Shown: positions 1 to 11,155 of the stretch, piece after piece
Layout of the letters: every line of letters begins with the position of its first letter
Position numbering within the stretch: the stretch's first letter is position 1
Assembly (NCBI RefSeq): GCF_037102585.1
Contig: NW_027043832.1
Coordinates: 39,137-103,136 of the forward strand
Length of the DNA stretch: 64,000 bases
Direction of reading: 5' to 3'
From: Saccharomycopsis crataegensis
Taxonomy: Eukaryota; Ascomycota; Saccharomycetes; Ascoideales; Saccharomycopsidaceae
Made by a program: the position numbers and the translations under genes
The notes under the pieces: model-generated
Seen by the model: the letters and a program-made list of their open reading frames with translations, nothing else
Told to the model about the DNA's origin: nothing
Database searches by the model: none

Positions 1-3000
1 ACCGGTAGCCGAGTGAATAGATGAATTGATAGCAGTCTGAGCCACAGCCAAATAACTCAACCAATCACCTTTATTTTCAGAAACAAAAGTACGAAGGAGC
101 TGTACTACCTTCTTGTTAGCGGCTTCTGCCACACCATTTCCACGAGGGTTGTTAGCAGCCGTGAGATGATACTTAAATCCCATAATCTTCGAAATATCCT
201 TGGCAATGCTATTAGCCCAACGAATATCACGATCAGAGCGAATAAAACACGGAATACCATAATACACAAATACATTATGGAACAACACCTTAGCAACACC
301 CATTGTATCAATCTGTTTGTTGCATCCAATAAAAATAGAAAATTTCGAAAAATCATCAACAACGGTAAGGATAGCATCACATCCTCCACATTCCGGCAAT
401 CCAGTAATCATATCAATCAGAATTCTTTGGAAAGTGAATCCTGGAGGATCAACAGCCATAATAGGATGGGAATGGTGTTGGCGTATTTTTGTTCTCAAAC
501 AAGTATCACATCCACCAACTACTGCAGTGACAATCTTCATAAGATTTCGCATATAAAACTTAGAAGATAGCCCGAGGTATAATTGAGTTATCCCGGCATG
601 CATTCTGCCATGCTCATACTCAATTAACCTACGGGCCCGCAGCGCCCCAACAACCCGGCGCCACGGAGATTGATTGGTACGTCCAAACAATTTACCATCA
701 ATCAATTTAAAATTCTTCAAAATACCCTGACTCACATCGAGTCTATCACCATTAACATCTTCTTCATCAATTCTCGTTTCTGCGACATCGCTGGCATTAT
801 CACTTGCTTTATTATCCTTGTCCTCAATTAACCTTAAACTGTTACTAATCTCCGCAAAATACTCATCCGATTCAATCGAAGCCTTGATTTCTGCTTCAGT
901 TAAATTAACTGCAGGGATTACCGATTCCAAAGCCCCCACATAACGAGAGAGGTAATCAGCTAACTCATTTGTTGTACCCTTGACATATTCTAACACAATA
1001 TCAAACTCAGCGAGTTTAGTAATCCATCTTTTAACCCTGTCATTTTCAGCTTCCTTATTTCCTTTAAGCAACACCGACAAGGATTGGTGATCGGTCTTTA
1101 CCACAATTCTATGACCAAATATCAAATGGGCCGTCTTGTCTAATAAGTAGACAACGGCTAAAAGTTCTTTATCTCTAATTGGATAATTCTTTTCGTGGAT
1201 TGAAAGGCTCCGCAGGTAATAACCAACAATTTGCAGCTCATCGGACCCAGGGATTAACTGTTTCAATACCCCCCCAATTGCAATTCCTGAAGCATCAGAC
1301 TCAATTACAAATACAGTAGCGGGATCAGTCGAAAGTGGAACACTAAGTACCTTGGTTTCCAACAAGGCTTGCTTCAAAGAAGCGAACCTTTTGGAAACTG
1401 TCTCCATATCCCATTCGAGATTTTTGGAGACAAATTGGTAAAGTTCAACCACTAAGTCCGAATAGCTGGCAACGAAATGACGGAAATAATTAGTGAATCC
1501 AAGAGTTTTCTGCAACTCCTTGGCATTCACAGGGGTCTTCAATTTCCGAATTACTTCCCTAGTATCATCAGGGATTTCAACTCCATCCGGACCAATTTCC
1601 CAACCAAGAAAGCGAACCTTAGAGCTCATAAAACTGCATTTCAGCCTTTTCAAAAACAACTTGTTCTCCCGACACACATCAAAAAACTGCTTGAGCAAAC
1701 CCAAATGCTCTTCCCTGTTTGGCGACGCCAAGAGAACATCATCAACATAATTACGGGCAGTTGAAAGGTGTGATATTTTCTTGGCTAAGTATGATTGTAG
1801 GTGTGAAGGGGCTGATGTGAGTCCGAAGGGTAATCTCAAGTACTCGTACTTGAGCCCTTCAAACTCAAAAGCCGTGAATCTACTAGAATTCTCATCGAGG
1901 GTAAGTTGATGAAAGCCTTCCGTTAAATCCACGGTTGAGAACACCTTATTGGCCAGAAAGATCTGGATCAATTCATCGTAACTGGGAAGATTCTGATTAA
2001 ACCTTTTCAATAAAAGGTTGATTTGACGAAAATCAATAACCAAACGAATCTCCCCAGTCTTCTTCTTGACAACTAGAAAAGGTGAAGAATAAGGCGAGTT
2101 AGAGGGTTGAATAAGTTTAGAATCAACCATACGCCTAATATGATTTCTAACCTCATGCAAAAGAGCAATCTTAACCTTCGGAATATACGGGGTCGTTGGA
2201 ACTTCTTCCGACATCGGTTCAAGCCTGATATTATCTGCCCCCCGAGACTCAACAACTTGATTAATCCCAAGCTTCTCCGCAAAAATATCCGCATAATCAA
2301 ACAACAATTTCTCTAATCTAGGATCGTCTATCTCAACAGGATCCAGGCTAAGAGCAGCCATAGCACTAATACTTTCAATGGATTTCTCATCCAAATCGTC
2401 CACCCCCACATCTCCCACAGTAAGATTAGCAAAATCAATAAGATGGGCATATTCTCTAATGAATGGAAGCCCCACAATAACAGTAGGTGAAACAATCGGG
2501 TGCACATAACAACGGATCTTCACAACAGTATGGTTAAATGTAACAGGGATAATCACATACCTGTCTACCGCATCATACTGATTAGTTGCAGTCTTGATTG
2601 TTCTTGGGCTAATCCTAGTAAGATCGGCACTATCATAACCGAGCTTAGGCAAAATCGACGGATTCACAAAACTGTAACTCGCCCCAGAGTCAATAAGAGC
2701 TTTGGTAACAAACCCAGCAGGTCCCATAGTAACAGGAACCTTGAAAGCAACAACGTCCTCATATGGAACTGCATGGTCCTCCTCTTGGACGCAATCCATA
2801 AGGTGAGCCAAACGAGCACCAGACCCACCACCACCACGGCGAGGGCAGTCCATGCTCTGATGTCCGTGTCCTTTACACTGGAAACAATTTCCAAGAATAA
2901 GCAACAGCCTCACCTCCTCCTGGGTGAGATTAAATTTCTTGCAGAGGGCGGCAATCTTACCACTAGACTTGCGAGGATATGAGTTTCCCCGAGAACTTGG

Positions 3001-3774
3001 TACTGATTGCAAAGCATCCAATTCCATTGGCATCGGACCACCTCTATCCATAGGCGAAAACGTAGACGGCATAGGGATAGTCAGAGTATGGATGGTTCTT
3101 TCAGTAAGATCATTAATACTAAGTGCATGAGAAATCACATCATCTAATTTCTCATAAATGCGTCCTGCATCTGCAATGTGCTTCTGCAAACGCGGGTCCA
3201 AGGAATCGATAAAACGATTAATTTTTGAACGTTCTGACCAATCTGGAATGTACACAACATTCGCTTGAAACTCAGCAACGTGGGACAGAAGCGCTTTTCC
3301 TTTTTGCGCAATTGTCCACAATGTTCTTTCCAAAATGTCAACCATATCAACTCTAGAAAAGTGCGCAAGCACTTGAGCCTTAAAGGCTCTATAAGAGATA
3401 TCTGACGGCAAGGAGTCAGAAAAAGAAGAAAAACTTCTAAAAGTATCTTGAGCCACGTTTCTCACAATAAAACTCATCTTATACTTGTCATTCCAATTAA
3501 GTGGCATCTGGTGTTCTGCATACTGGAAGAAGTCATGCAATGCCATGGGAGTGCGGGCAAGCATCCCTGTACTAAACGGCTTTCCGTTAAACTTGACCTC
3601 CATAGGGTCTAACACGCGACCGGCCTTCTCTTTACCGTGAAGCATTTCAACGAGCTCCATGAGCAACAGACGATTAGAATCGTCCAACGGTCCACCCGGC
3701 ATACTCATCTCGTTTTCTTCGCCTGAATAATTATCTTCTTCGTCTGAGCTAGGGCTTAAACCAAATACAGTCAT
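1..3774 (-). CDS. Gag-Pol polyprotein of G1 copy A, one continuous frame (partial)
   Basis: Reading from the ATG at 3774, Gag (capsid-like, about 255 residues) runs without a stop into zinc knuckle, aspartic protease, reverse transcriptase, RNase H and integrase. In copies B and C a TAA ends Gag at the same place; here the codon is CAA (about 3009-3007), so Gag and Pol are one frame. Gypsy-type order is shown by RT before integrase. The zinc knuckle (CX2CX4HX4C) lies after the CAA/TAA position, so a stop there would cut Gag before its nucleocapsid. I infer this copy has the ancestral state. The frame appears open to base 1, about 1,258 codons; it is cut by the window edge in the integrase core. 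Confidence 0.88.
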   Translation of the reverse strand, partial: MTVFGLSPSSDEEDNYSGEENEMSMPGGPLDDSNRLLLMELVEMLHGKEKAGRVLDPMEVKFNGKPFSTGMLARTPMALHDFFQYAEHQMPLNWNDKYKMSFIVRNVAQDTFRSFSSFSDSLPSDISYRAFKAQVLAHFSRVDMVDILERTLWTIAQKGKALLSHVAEFQANVVYIPDWSERSKINRFIDSLDPRLQKHIADAGRIYEKLDDVISHALSINDLTERTIHTLTIPMPSTFSPMDRGGPMPMELDALQSVPSSRGNSYPRKSSGKIAALCKKFNLTQEEVRLLLILGNCFQCKGHGHQSMDCPRRGGGGSGARLAHLMDCVQEEDHAVPYEDVVAFKVPVTMGPAGFVTKALIDSGASYSFVNPSILPKLGYDSADLTRISPRTIKTATNQYDAVDRYVIIPVTFNHTVVKIRCYVHPIVSPTVIVGLPFIREYAHLIDFANLTVGDVGVDDLDEKSIESISAMAALSLDPVEIDDPRLEKLLFDYADIFAEKLGINQVVESRGADNIRLEPMSEEVPTTPYIPKVKIALLHEVRNHIRRMVDSKLIQPSNSPYSSPFLVVKKKTGEIRLVIDFRQINLLLKRFNQNLPSYDELIQIFLANKVFSTVDLTEGFHQLTLDENSSRFTAFEFEGLKYEYLRLPFGLTSAPSHLQSYLAKKISHLSTARNYVDDVLLASPNREEHLGLLKQFFDVCRENKLFLKRLKCSFMSSKVRFLGWEIGPDGVEIPDDTREVIRKLKTPVNAKELQKTLGFTNYFRHFVASYSDLVVELYQFVSKNLEWDMETVSKRFASLKQALLETKVLSVPLSTDPATVFVIESDASGIAIGGVLKQLIPGSDELQIVGYYLRSLSIHEKNYPIRDKELLAVVYLLDKTAHLIFGHRIVVKTDHQSLSVLLKGNKEAENDRVKRWITKLAEFDIVLEYVKGTTNELADYLSRYVGALESVIPAVNLTEAEIKASIESDEYFAEISNSLRLIEDKDNKASDNASDVAETRIDEEDVNGDRLDVSQGILKNFKLIDGKLFGRTNQSPWRRVVGALRARRLIEYEHGRMHAGITQLYLGLSSKFYMRNLMKIVTAVVGGCDTCLRTKIRQHHSHPIMAVDPPGFTFQRILIDMITGLPECGGCDAILTVVDDFSKFSIFIGCNKQIDTMGVAKVLFHNVFVYYGIPCFIRSDRDIRWANSIAKDISKIMGFKYHLTAANNPRGNGVAEAANKKVVQLLRTFVSENKGDWLSYLAVAQTAINSSIHSATG

Positions 3775-3866
3775 ACACTAGGATAACCAAGCTATGCTAT
3801 TAAACGACAACAGAAGTTTATAATCAGTGGAGTCTGTAAAACTAAAAACCTAGTGGTGCTACCAAT

Positions 3867-4071
3867 TGTTATATTACGATGCGACTAGACTAGATGTAGT
3901 TAGTCACGGGTTAGGATTGATTTAGTAATTACTCTCTGAAGAACCAGAGATCATATATATTGAAAACTTTTCATAATCGACGACTATAATTATATACTAA
4001 TGGTTATGAGCTTATGGTTATGAGCACGTGTATCATTGCCTATAACCAATAGCTCAAACCATACTACAACA
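3867..4071 (-). repeat. 5' LTR of G1 copy A (205 bp)
   Basis: Bounded by TG...CA in element orientation, same length as the 5' LTRs of copies B and C. A primer-binding site TGGTAGCACCACTAGG lies two bases inside the element (about 3864-3849); it would pair with a tRNA ending GGTGCTACCA, as expected for an initiator-Met-like primer (inference; no such tRNA in this window). Confidence 0.92.
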
Positions 4072-4078
4072 GTATTAT

Positions 4079-4418
4079 TGTTATATTATGGGATCATGGT
4101 TAGGTTGAGTCCTGGTTACCATCGGTATGGTACCATACGGAACCCATGATCGGCATTACCTCATCGAGGTATCACCTTATGTCCCACCGCTTATCTCTTA
4201 TCCTTGTCGTATCGCCTTATGTTTAGCCTTTTATTCCCAGAACGGGTCCAACACCCCATTATTAGTTTCAATCATTTTATTTATTTAAGGATTCAACATT
4301 CCTTTAGTTTTGACCTTGATTTAGTTTAGGAAAGACAAGTCTCTTTGGATATAAAATACTGCCTGTAATCTCCACTTGATTCCAGAATCTAGTGTGCCCT
4401 TGCACACTGATTGTAACA
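4079..4418 (+). repeat. LTR of G3/G2 family, left copy (340 bp)
   Basis: Starts TGTTATATTATGGG and ends ATTGTAACA, followed by the primer-binding site TGGTAGCACCACTAGG. Same family as 7897-8236, 13470-13800, 17949-18279 and 31134-31464, and a diverged relative of the G2 LTRs. The 9-bp length difference from the 331-bp version marks a subfamily. Confidence 0.92.
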
Positions 4419-4955
4419 TTTGGTAGCACCACTAGGTTTAAGGACACCTCATTCTTGGTGCCCCGCGAAGCCTAGTTGGTTAACTCGGGATCTTAAGTGG
4501 AGTATGGCAGAAGAGCTTCCGGTGAATTATTGAAGTCGACGTGTGCTATCACAAGTTGACATGGAGTTATTGCTACGTTTCACCGTGGGGTTAGTTGCTT
4601 ACTCAACCGAATAATGGAAGTTTTACGAGCTATCAATGTTGCACAAACATGCTAAACGGGACAAAGCAATACTCTTCTGAGAATAGTCGTTCTGTGAATG
4701 GTCAGAAATAATAAGGTTTATTTATGAAACGACCTGAAGAGCGAACTAGGAGAACCCTTGAGTGGTCCACCATGTTCGGAATGTCCAAGGTGTCGTGAAA
4801 GTGATGTGCTGGAATCCGTCATAAGGTTCAGGAGCTGACAATACCAAACCAGAGATAGGCGCACGGTTACAGTGGCATTGGTGTATAATGCTGTTCCTGG
4901 AGAAGACGTGGGTACGGTTTCGAAGAGATCAAGCTTAAGCTTGGCTGCATTATGC

Positions 4956-5228
4956 TGTTGTAGTTTTGTAACTCTAGTTACAAAAGACATTGATAACAAT
5001 AATATTCAATAATATTTATTCCCTTGTTATACTTGTTTTACTTGTTAACTATCTAAATTATATAAAGGACAAACTCAGACTATGGGGGGCATGGCCCATA
5101 TTTATATTAATCTCAATGGGTTCTAGAAGGTTCCATAAGTTCTAGAAGGTTCCATAAGCTCTAGAATGTTCCATGGAAGGTTCCACGAACAATGACTAAC
5201 CACATAACTTTGGATTGCCAACTCAACA
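4956..5228 (-). repeat. Solo LTR of the copia element (LTR-3)
   Basis: Reverse orientation: TGTTGTAGTTTTG... to ...CAACTCAACA. Contains three to four units of the 19-bp TTCTAGAA/GGTTCC repeat. Flanking 5-mers (tatgc and atatc) do not match, and the two sides belong to differently oriented G3 pieces, so the LTR lies at a rearrangement junction. Confidence 0.9.
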
Positions 5229-6589
5229 ATATCAGCTTCTTGTCACTTTATACGCGATCCTCGCTTAACTCCGGAGCTATTCCAATTACCCCTTTGGAAT
5301 TATTAGCATTCCGATTCGATACCAGCTATCCTTTTTTTCACCGTAACATGGTAATCAAATAGGACTCTTCATTCTTCGGTTTGGAGATTCCAAGCAACCC
5401 GAGTAATGACTCTCCATGGTCGAGCTCTATTTCGATTATCGAAATACCCATGACCCAAGGGAGGTTGCCAACCAAGCCGCAAACGATAATTTACATAGCT
5501 TTCTCCTAATCTGTCCTCTCGAATAGTTGACAGTGATACATCCTTCTGTGGTTGGCATTGTTCGCGCAACTTGTGGGCTTACCCGTATCAACCACAGCTT
5601 AACTCTTCCCTGTATACTCTGCGTTGAAAGTCCCAATGCTCAAATGTGTCAAGGTAATGTTGTACTGTAGCCTTTCGAAGTAACGAAACCGTTGTTTTAT
5701 TACTATCATTGTCACACCACAGAACCAATGACCTCCGTTACCGCACAAATAACAAGAACACTAGAGACCAACTTATCAGACGAGTATCCCCACAGGCAAG
5801 GCTTTAATCACTCGTTTAATTTCCACGGATGCATCTATCTCAATCAATTGTTCGTAACAACATTTAGCAAGACTATCGATATGAGGGAAACTTCCTTTGC
5901 AACATGAGCAACACAATTTTATTAAACTTTTCTAGCTTCGGCACCGGTTGCCTTGGTCATCGTAAAAGTTTCCTTTCTCCAATCTTCCATACATCTGTAA
6001 GGATCATTCCTTCGATCCAACAATCAATAAGCGACTTTCCACGTCATCGCTTCGTATCACCTTTTAGTGACTACTATAATTTCAATTCAACAATCTCTAA
6101 GCGATGTTATTACCTCATCGCTCCATAGTTACCAGCTTTCCGTAACCGATACAACTTTGGGACTTCTATCTCCCAATTCCGTTGTCACCCATGTATTAAT
6201 TCCGTTCTAGTACTAGAATACCGGAATTAACAAATAATGACTATACCACCAAAAAAAACCAATCTTCGGCGTAAGGATTCTAAGATCGTAACCTTTTCTA
6301 ACTATTTGGTTCTTGACCTAGGCTCCTCAATAATCACCAATATTTTATAGGGGAGGAATAAAATCCTTCCCAAACATAACTAGTCGGCTCTTGATCCTGA
6401 CTCAGAAATGTGGCTTAACAATAAGCAAAACAAAAATAAACAATATAAACAAAACAACACGTCGTCGTCTTGTGGAAGTGGTTAGTGGCTATTTGTTCCG
6501 ATCTCAACCACTCCATAAGCAGGGTCATCTTGACACCTATAACGTGATCCTAATCGATCATAAAACCAAACACTCGTTTTCGTCAACGG

Positions 6590-7030
6590 TGTGAAATATG
6601 CAGGGCCGCCGTGGCACCTGAGGTAACAAAATCCAGTCACGAAGTAGGCAGATAATGGTTCTCTTTTTGCCCGTTAAAATACACAAGGCCACCAAAGCTC
6701 CTCATGTGACAAGTCAAAACAAAAGTTACAACGTTCTCATATAACGATGTAATGTAGCAGGGCATCCACAGCACCTGGGGTGACAACCGTCACAAAACAA
6801 AGATAGTTACGTCGTTCTCTTATGACGACGTAAAACAGACAGGGCTTCCAAAGCGCCTGGGGTGACAGCAGTCACAAACAAAAATAATTTCATCGTTCTC
6901 TTATGACGACGTAAAACAGACAGGGCTTCCAAAGCGCCTGGGGTGACAGCAGTCACAAACAAAAATAATTTCATCGTTCACTTATAACGATGTAAAGCAG
7001 ACAGGGAATTCGCGTCACCTGGCGTGGTGT
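6590..7030 (-). repeat. Tandem ~80-bp hairpin repeats of G3 (inverted copy)
   Basis: Reverse-orientation counterpart of the array at 14630-15130. Units carry the recurring cagggcttccaaagcgcctgggg segments and paired CGTT/AACG arms. Two adjacent units here (around 6845 and 6905) are almost identical, suggesting a recent unit duplication. Confidence 0.8.
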
Positions 7031-7037
7031 TAAATCT

Positions 7038-7118
7038 CAACACAATCAAGACAAACACAATCAAGACAAACACAATCAAGACAAACACAATCAAGACAAA
7101 CACAATCAAGACAAACAC
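7038..7118. repeat. 15-bp minisatellite, five units
   Basis: Unit acacaatcaagacaa repeated five times. The intact G3 at about 14580-14600 has only one unit at the corresponding place, so the array expanded in this copy. Confidence 0.9.
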
Positions 7119-7896
7119 ATATGACGTCTTTTCTGACGAAGTAACCAAGACAGAGTCCTGCAGGTATATGAGGTAACTGTAATCATTTCGCATTATCGCA
7201 TCCGACCTAGCGAAGTAAGATAGTCATGGTCGGAAAGATACTTCATATAACACAACGGTTGGTACATCCATTATGCCGTGGTGAGAAAAGGGTGAGTGAC
7301 AAATTGTTCAACTCAGTTGCACTGAGATGACACGTAGCTTCGCTTCCATGACTTTCGCTAGCATAATGCAGCCAAGCTTAAGCTTGATCTCTTCGAAACC
7401 GTACCCCCGTCTTCTCCAGGAACAGCATTATACACCAATGCCACTGCAACCGTGCGCCTGTCTCTGGTTTGGTATTGTCAGCTCCTGAACCTTATGACGG
7501 ATTCCAGCGCATCACTTTCACGACACCTTGGACATTCCGAACATGATGGCCCACTCAAGGGTTCTCCTAGTTCGCTCTTCAGGTCGTTTCATAAATAAAC
7601 CTTATTATTTCTGACCATTCACAGAACGACTATTCTCGGAAGAGTATTGCTTTGTCCCGTTTAGCATGTTTGTGCAACATTGATAGGTCGTAAAACTTCC
7701 ATTATTCGGTCGAGTAAGCAACTAACCCCACGGTGAACGTAGCAATCACTCCATGTCAACTTGTGATAGCACACGTCGACTTCAATAATTCACCGGAAGC
7801 TCTTCTGCCATACTCCACTTAAGATCCCGAGTTAACCAACTAGGCTTCGCGGGGCACCAAGAATGAGGTGTCCTTAAACCTAGTGGTGCTACCAAA

Positions 7897-8236
7897 TGTT
7901 ACAATCAGTGTGCAAGGGCACACTAGATTCTGGAATCAAGTGGAGATTACAGGCAGTATTTTATATCCAAAGAGACTTGTCTTTCCTAAACTAAATCAAG
8001 GTCAAAACTAAAGGAATGTTGAATCCTTAAATAAATAAAATGATTGAAACTAATAATGGGGTGTTGGACCCGTTCTGGGAATAAAAGGCTAAACATAAGG
8101 CGATACGACAAGGATAAGAGATAAGCGGTGGGACATAAGGTGATACCTCGATGAGGTAATGCCGATCATGGGTTCCGTATGGTACCATACCGATGGTAAC
8201 CAGGACTCAACCTAACCATGATCCCATAATATAACA
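7897..8236 (-). repeat. LTR of G3/G2 family, right copy (340 bp)
   Basis: Inverted copy of 4079-4418. Its outer end lies 13 bp upstream of the mature 5' end of tRNA-Pro, the spacing seen for the other gypsy LTRs in the window. Confidence 0.92.
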
Positions 8237-8249
8237 AAATTCGCATAGT

Positions 8250-8363
8250 GGCCGCGTGGTCTAGTGGTATGATTCTCGCTTTGGGTGGCGAACATGAGAC
8301 AACTCATGTTTTCAAATGTACACAGGCATGCGAGAGGTCCAGGGTTCAATTCCCTGCTCGGCC
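8250..8363 (+). tRNA. tRNA-Pro(TGG) with 43-bp intron
   Basis: Exon 1 is 8250-8285 and exon 2 is 8329-8363. The anticodon stem CTCGC/GCGAG encloses a loop with TGG, intron after position 37. T arm and box B (GGTTCAATTCC) are canonical. The acceptor stem has a C-T mismatch at position 6-67; as I recall, yeast tRNA-Pro also has a mismatch there. A T-run follows as polymerase III terminator. No CCA is encoded. Confidence 0.95.
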
Positions 8364-8403
8364 CTTTTTTTTTAAATTTACGTAAATTCCTGCTCCTGGT
8401 GTA

Positions 8404-10696
8404 CAGTGTTTTCATTTTTTATTCGTACCACCCACCGGAAATATTCATACCAGTGGCAAAAAATAATTCATACCGACCCCCGGTATTTTTCGTACCACCG
8501 CAGCGGGATTTATTCAGACCATCTAAGAAAAATAGTTCATACTATTGCACTTCAATTATTCATACCAACAGAATACAAAATTCATACTAAATGCATAAAA
8601 TTCTTATGCTTTCATTAATATTTTATCTTTGATATTATTAAACATGTTATAGGGGACCCGCACACCCAATAAAGCCCCTTTGCAATACTCATTTACCATT
8701 TCAAAGGCTCATAACCAAATTTTGGAGTGGTTTCGTCCTTCCTTAAAATTTTAAATTTTCATCAATTTGTTTTTGAGCTTTGTTGTGTCTTTATGTAATT
8801 TTTTTTATAGTTTTTACTTTTTTTTTTTTTGGTTTGTTTTCTGTATTTTGTTTTCTAATTTTTTTTCTTCATCTTCGGTAATTGTTTTCAAAAGAGCTGC
8901 TGTTGTAAACAGAGATCAATATGTCTAGAAGCATGTCTGCAGAATCCCTTGTAACTATCAAGGGAAATATTTTCTGTGGCTTCTTTCACCCTTGGAGTTA
9001 ATTGCTCCTTCTTGCTCAAGTTTGATCTTTTGACTTTACTCTTACATACTGACCAGAATTCTTCTATAGCATTCAACCCTGGAGAATAAGGAGGTAAAAA
9101 CACAAGTTCCAACCCACTCAGTGCCACTAGTAACTGAAGATCACGTCGTTTATGAATGGCAGCATTATCAAGGATCAAATATTTCATACCTTTGAGCTCC
9201 TCGTTATTTTCTATTTGCTGGATCACTGACTTTACAAAACTGTAGAAGTGATTAGCTGTAGTACCTTTACTCACTTTGTCAATGGTCGTTTCTGAATCAA
9301 GTTTTCTCTTCTTATTGGATGTAGCCACTGGAGTTCTGACCTTTAATTCAATACAACCTTTGACAGAAATTGCCCCAATGAACGAAATATTAAGCCCTCT
9401 GGTTACGGGAACAGTAAGAACTGCTTTTTCACCCACAGCAGACCATCCATACTCACGCCGCATACTGATATTGAAACCTGCTTCGTTGATGAAAATACAG
9501 TTTTGACCAAAGTCGAGCTTGTCTTTATACTCCTCTGCCCACTCGAGTCTTTGTTTCTTCAATTCCTCCAGACTTCTTCTCAAAGCTCATTTAGAAATAC
9601 GTTTGAGACTAAGCTTACAGACCTTGGCGACGAAGTTATAGATTGTTGTAGCCCTGGCTCTTACATTGGTGAAGGCTTTCTTGAGTCTCTCCAACATAAA
9701 ATCGAGAGTCACTGTAGCATCTTCCTTTATCAATTTTTGAAGGAATTCCTTATGCTCACCAGTAAGAAGGGGCCTACGACCTCTTTTCTTTGTTGGCTCC
9801 GAGATACCATTTAATTCATTAACAAGTATTTTGTCCCAATTTCTTTTCCATGTGTAAGCAGTGTGCAAAGGTATATCTTCTAATTTTGCAGCCTTGTAAG
9901 CTGACACGCCTTCTTCCATGACCAAGTGCCAAAATCTTTGTTTGACAGCTTGATTATAATACCGGTACGAACCTCTATATCTTCGTTCTTTCATTTCAAT
10001 TTCCATCTCGGCATTTTCTTCTTCTTCGAAAATAGGATCAATTTCCATGATATCCATGATACCTGGTTTTTCAAAATGCTTATAGTCACTGTAACTAAAG
10101 CAAGCTTCAACTGGTGCTATTTCAGACTCTAAAGTCATTTCACTGGGTTCAGCATAGAATCTATTACCTAGGCCATCAACATACCCATCAGTTAGTAGCT
10201 TGGCTTTCAAGTCCATACTTAGTTTTGATGGTAAAATCTTATGCTTTTTTTTGTAAGTAATCTGGTGATCACATAAAGACCGAATTGAATGTCAAAAGTG
10301 GGAATTCATCATCTTAAATGGAGAACAGCTCCTACCATACATTCGTTCCCATTTCTTGAAAACCGTAATCACGTGCTACTATTAATATTATTATAGATAT
10401 CCGGTTTTATAGAAAGTAGCACAGAATTATGGAAAAAATGAGTATAATTTGATTAAACTGAGTAGCTTAAAAGGCTTATAGAGCCAGTCACATAAAAAAA
10501 AGAAAGGAATTAATATGAATTTTATATTCTGTTGGTATGAATAATTGAAGTGCAATAGCATGAACTATTTTTCTTAGATGGTCTGAATAAATCCCGCTGC
10601 GGTGGTACGAAAAATACCGGGGGTCGGTATGAATTATTTTTTGCCACTGGTATGAACATTTCCAGTGGTTGGTACGAATAAAAAATGAAAACACTG
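8404..10696 (-). mobile_element. Tc1/IS630-type DNA transposon M1 (inactive copy)
   Basis: 2,293 bp with long terminal inverted repeats of about 180 bp starting CAGTGTTTTCATT, and a TA duplication on both sides (8402-8403 and 10697-10698), the hallmark of the Tc1/mariner superfamily. Two sister copies, M2 (25325-27624) and M3 (54600-56891), are in the window. The single gene runs right to left and is disrupted. Confidence 0.95.
8888..10216 (-). pseudogene. Transposase of M1, with nonsense mutation and lost catalytic Asp
   Basis: Same 442-codon frame as M3 but with TGG to TGA at 9584-9586 (Trp to stop after residue 209), giving a 209-residue N-terminal and a 231-residue C-terminal piece. In addition the first catalytic Asp (IDEAGF in M2 and M3) reads Asn here (INEAGF). 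Either change should abolish catalysis. The N-terminal helix-turn-helix region and the LPPYSPGLN...EFW motif remain readable. Confidence 0.95.
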
Positions 10697-11039
10697 TACT
10701 AGTCGTACTTGTACACTTTTTGCTAACAATACCCTAGAGTGTTAATAGCCATAACGCCATTATTTCTAACCCATATTTTCGTACTTTCTATTTATTTTAC
10801 TTATTCTACTTTTATTATCTCTCTAAAAATAGTAGAGATACATAACATTATTCAATTATTATATTTTACTACGTTGTTAACTTTATCAAGTTGTTGTTTG
10901 TATTAATCCAGAATTCTTTTAAATCCGACATTCTTAGACTCTATCCGCCGCTACCACCGACCGGATAGATCTTACCCTACTACAACCCATAATCGCGCGA
11001 AGTCGAAAATAACACTGGCTTGCCTAAGTTATGGTTGCT

Positions 11040-11155
11040 ATTTGTTAAGATTCACCCTACCACTCGTGGGATCAGTTACCCTCTTTTATATCGGCCTAGG
11101 TCTACATTAAATCGACCGTGTAAAAATATTCCATAGTTTTCACTACTAATACATA
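11040..11155 (-). repeat. Short dispersed repeat R6, copy 1
   Basis: About 115 bp related to 13120-13370 (two tandem diverged copies, plus) and to a copy split by M3 (about 54555-54599 and 56892-56985). Shared landmarks are gacctaggccgat, agagggtaac and a gtgg/ccac hairpin. Identity unknown; no reading frame conserved. Confidence 0.6.

Larger units (their letters stand above)
1..4071 (-). mobile_element. Ty3/gypsy LTR retrotransposon G1, copy A (3' part outside window)
   Basis: One of three copies of the same element (B at 18282-23228, C at 23781-31129). It runs right to left: 5' LTR at 3867-4071, primer-binding site just inside it, Gag-Pol frame from 3774 leftwards, and it leaves the window inside the integrase region. 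Compared with copies B and C it differs at scattered single bases, while B and C look identical to each other where I compared them. Seven bases separate its 5' LTR from the next LTR at 4079. Confidence 0.93.
4079..8236. mobile_element. Rearranged head-to-head pieces of non-autonomous gypsy derivative G3
   Basis: A 340-bp LTR plus about 540 bp of internal sequence in plus orientation (4079-4955), then a solo copia LTR (4956-5228), then about 2.7 kb of the same element's 5' internal region reversed (5229-7896) ending in an inverted 340-bp LTR. The intact element at 13470-18279 shows the normal order. No reading frame of note is present. The outer flanks (attat before 4079, aaatt after 8236) do not form a target duplication, so this is a recombination product rather than one insertion. 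Confidence 0.85.
8400..11014. repeat. Solo LTR, family 4, split by transposon M1
   Basis: With M1 (8404-10696) and its TA duplication removed, the LTR is about 320 bp, TG...CA, with a 4-bp direct duplication CTGG on both sides (8396-8399 and 11015-11018). An inverted copy at 40342-40661 has its own 4-bp duplication ATTA. M1 landed at the third and fourth bases of this LTR. No internal region of this family is present. Confidence 0.83.

Noticed and set aside
105-570. Open frames opposite to the G1 integrase, recurring in all three copies
   Set aside because: They recur only because the element recurs; they are antisense shadows of pol.
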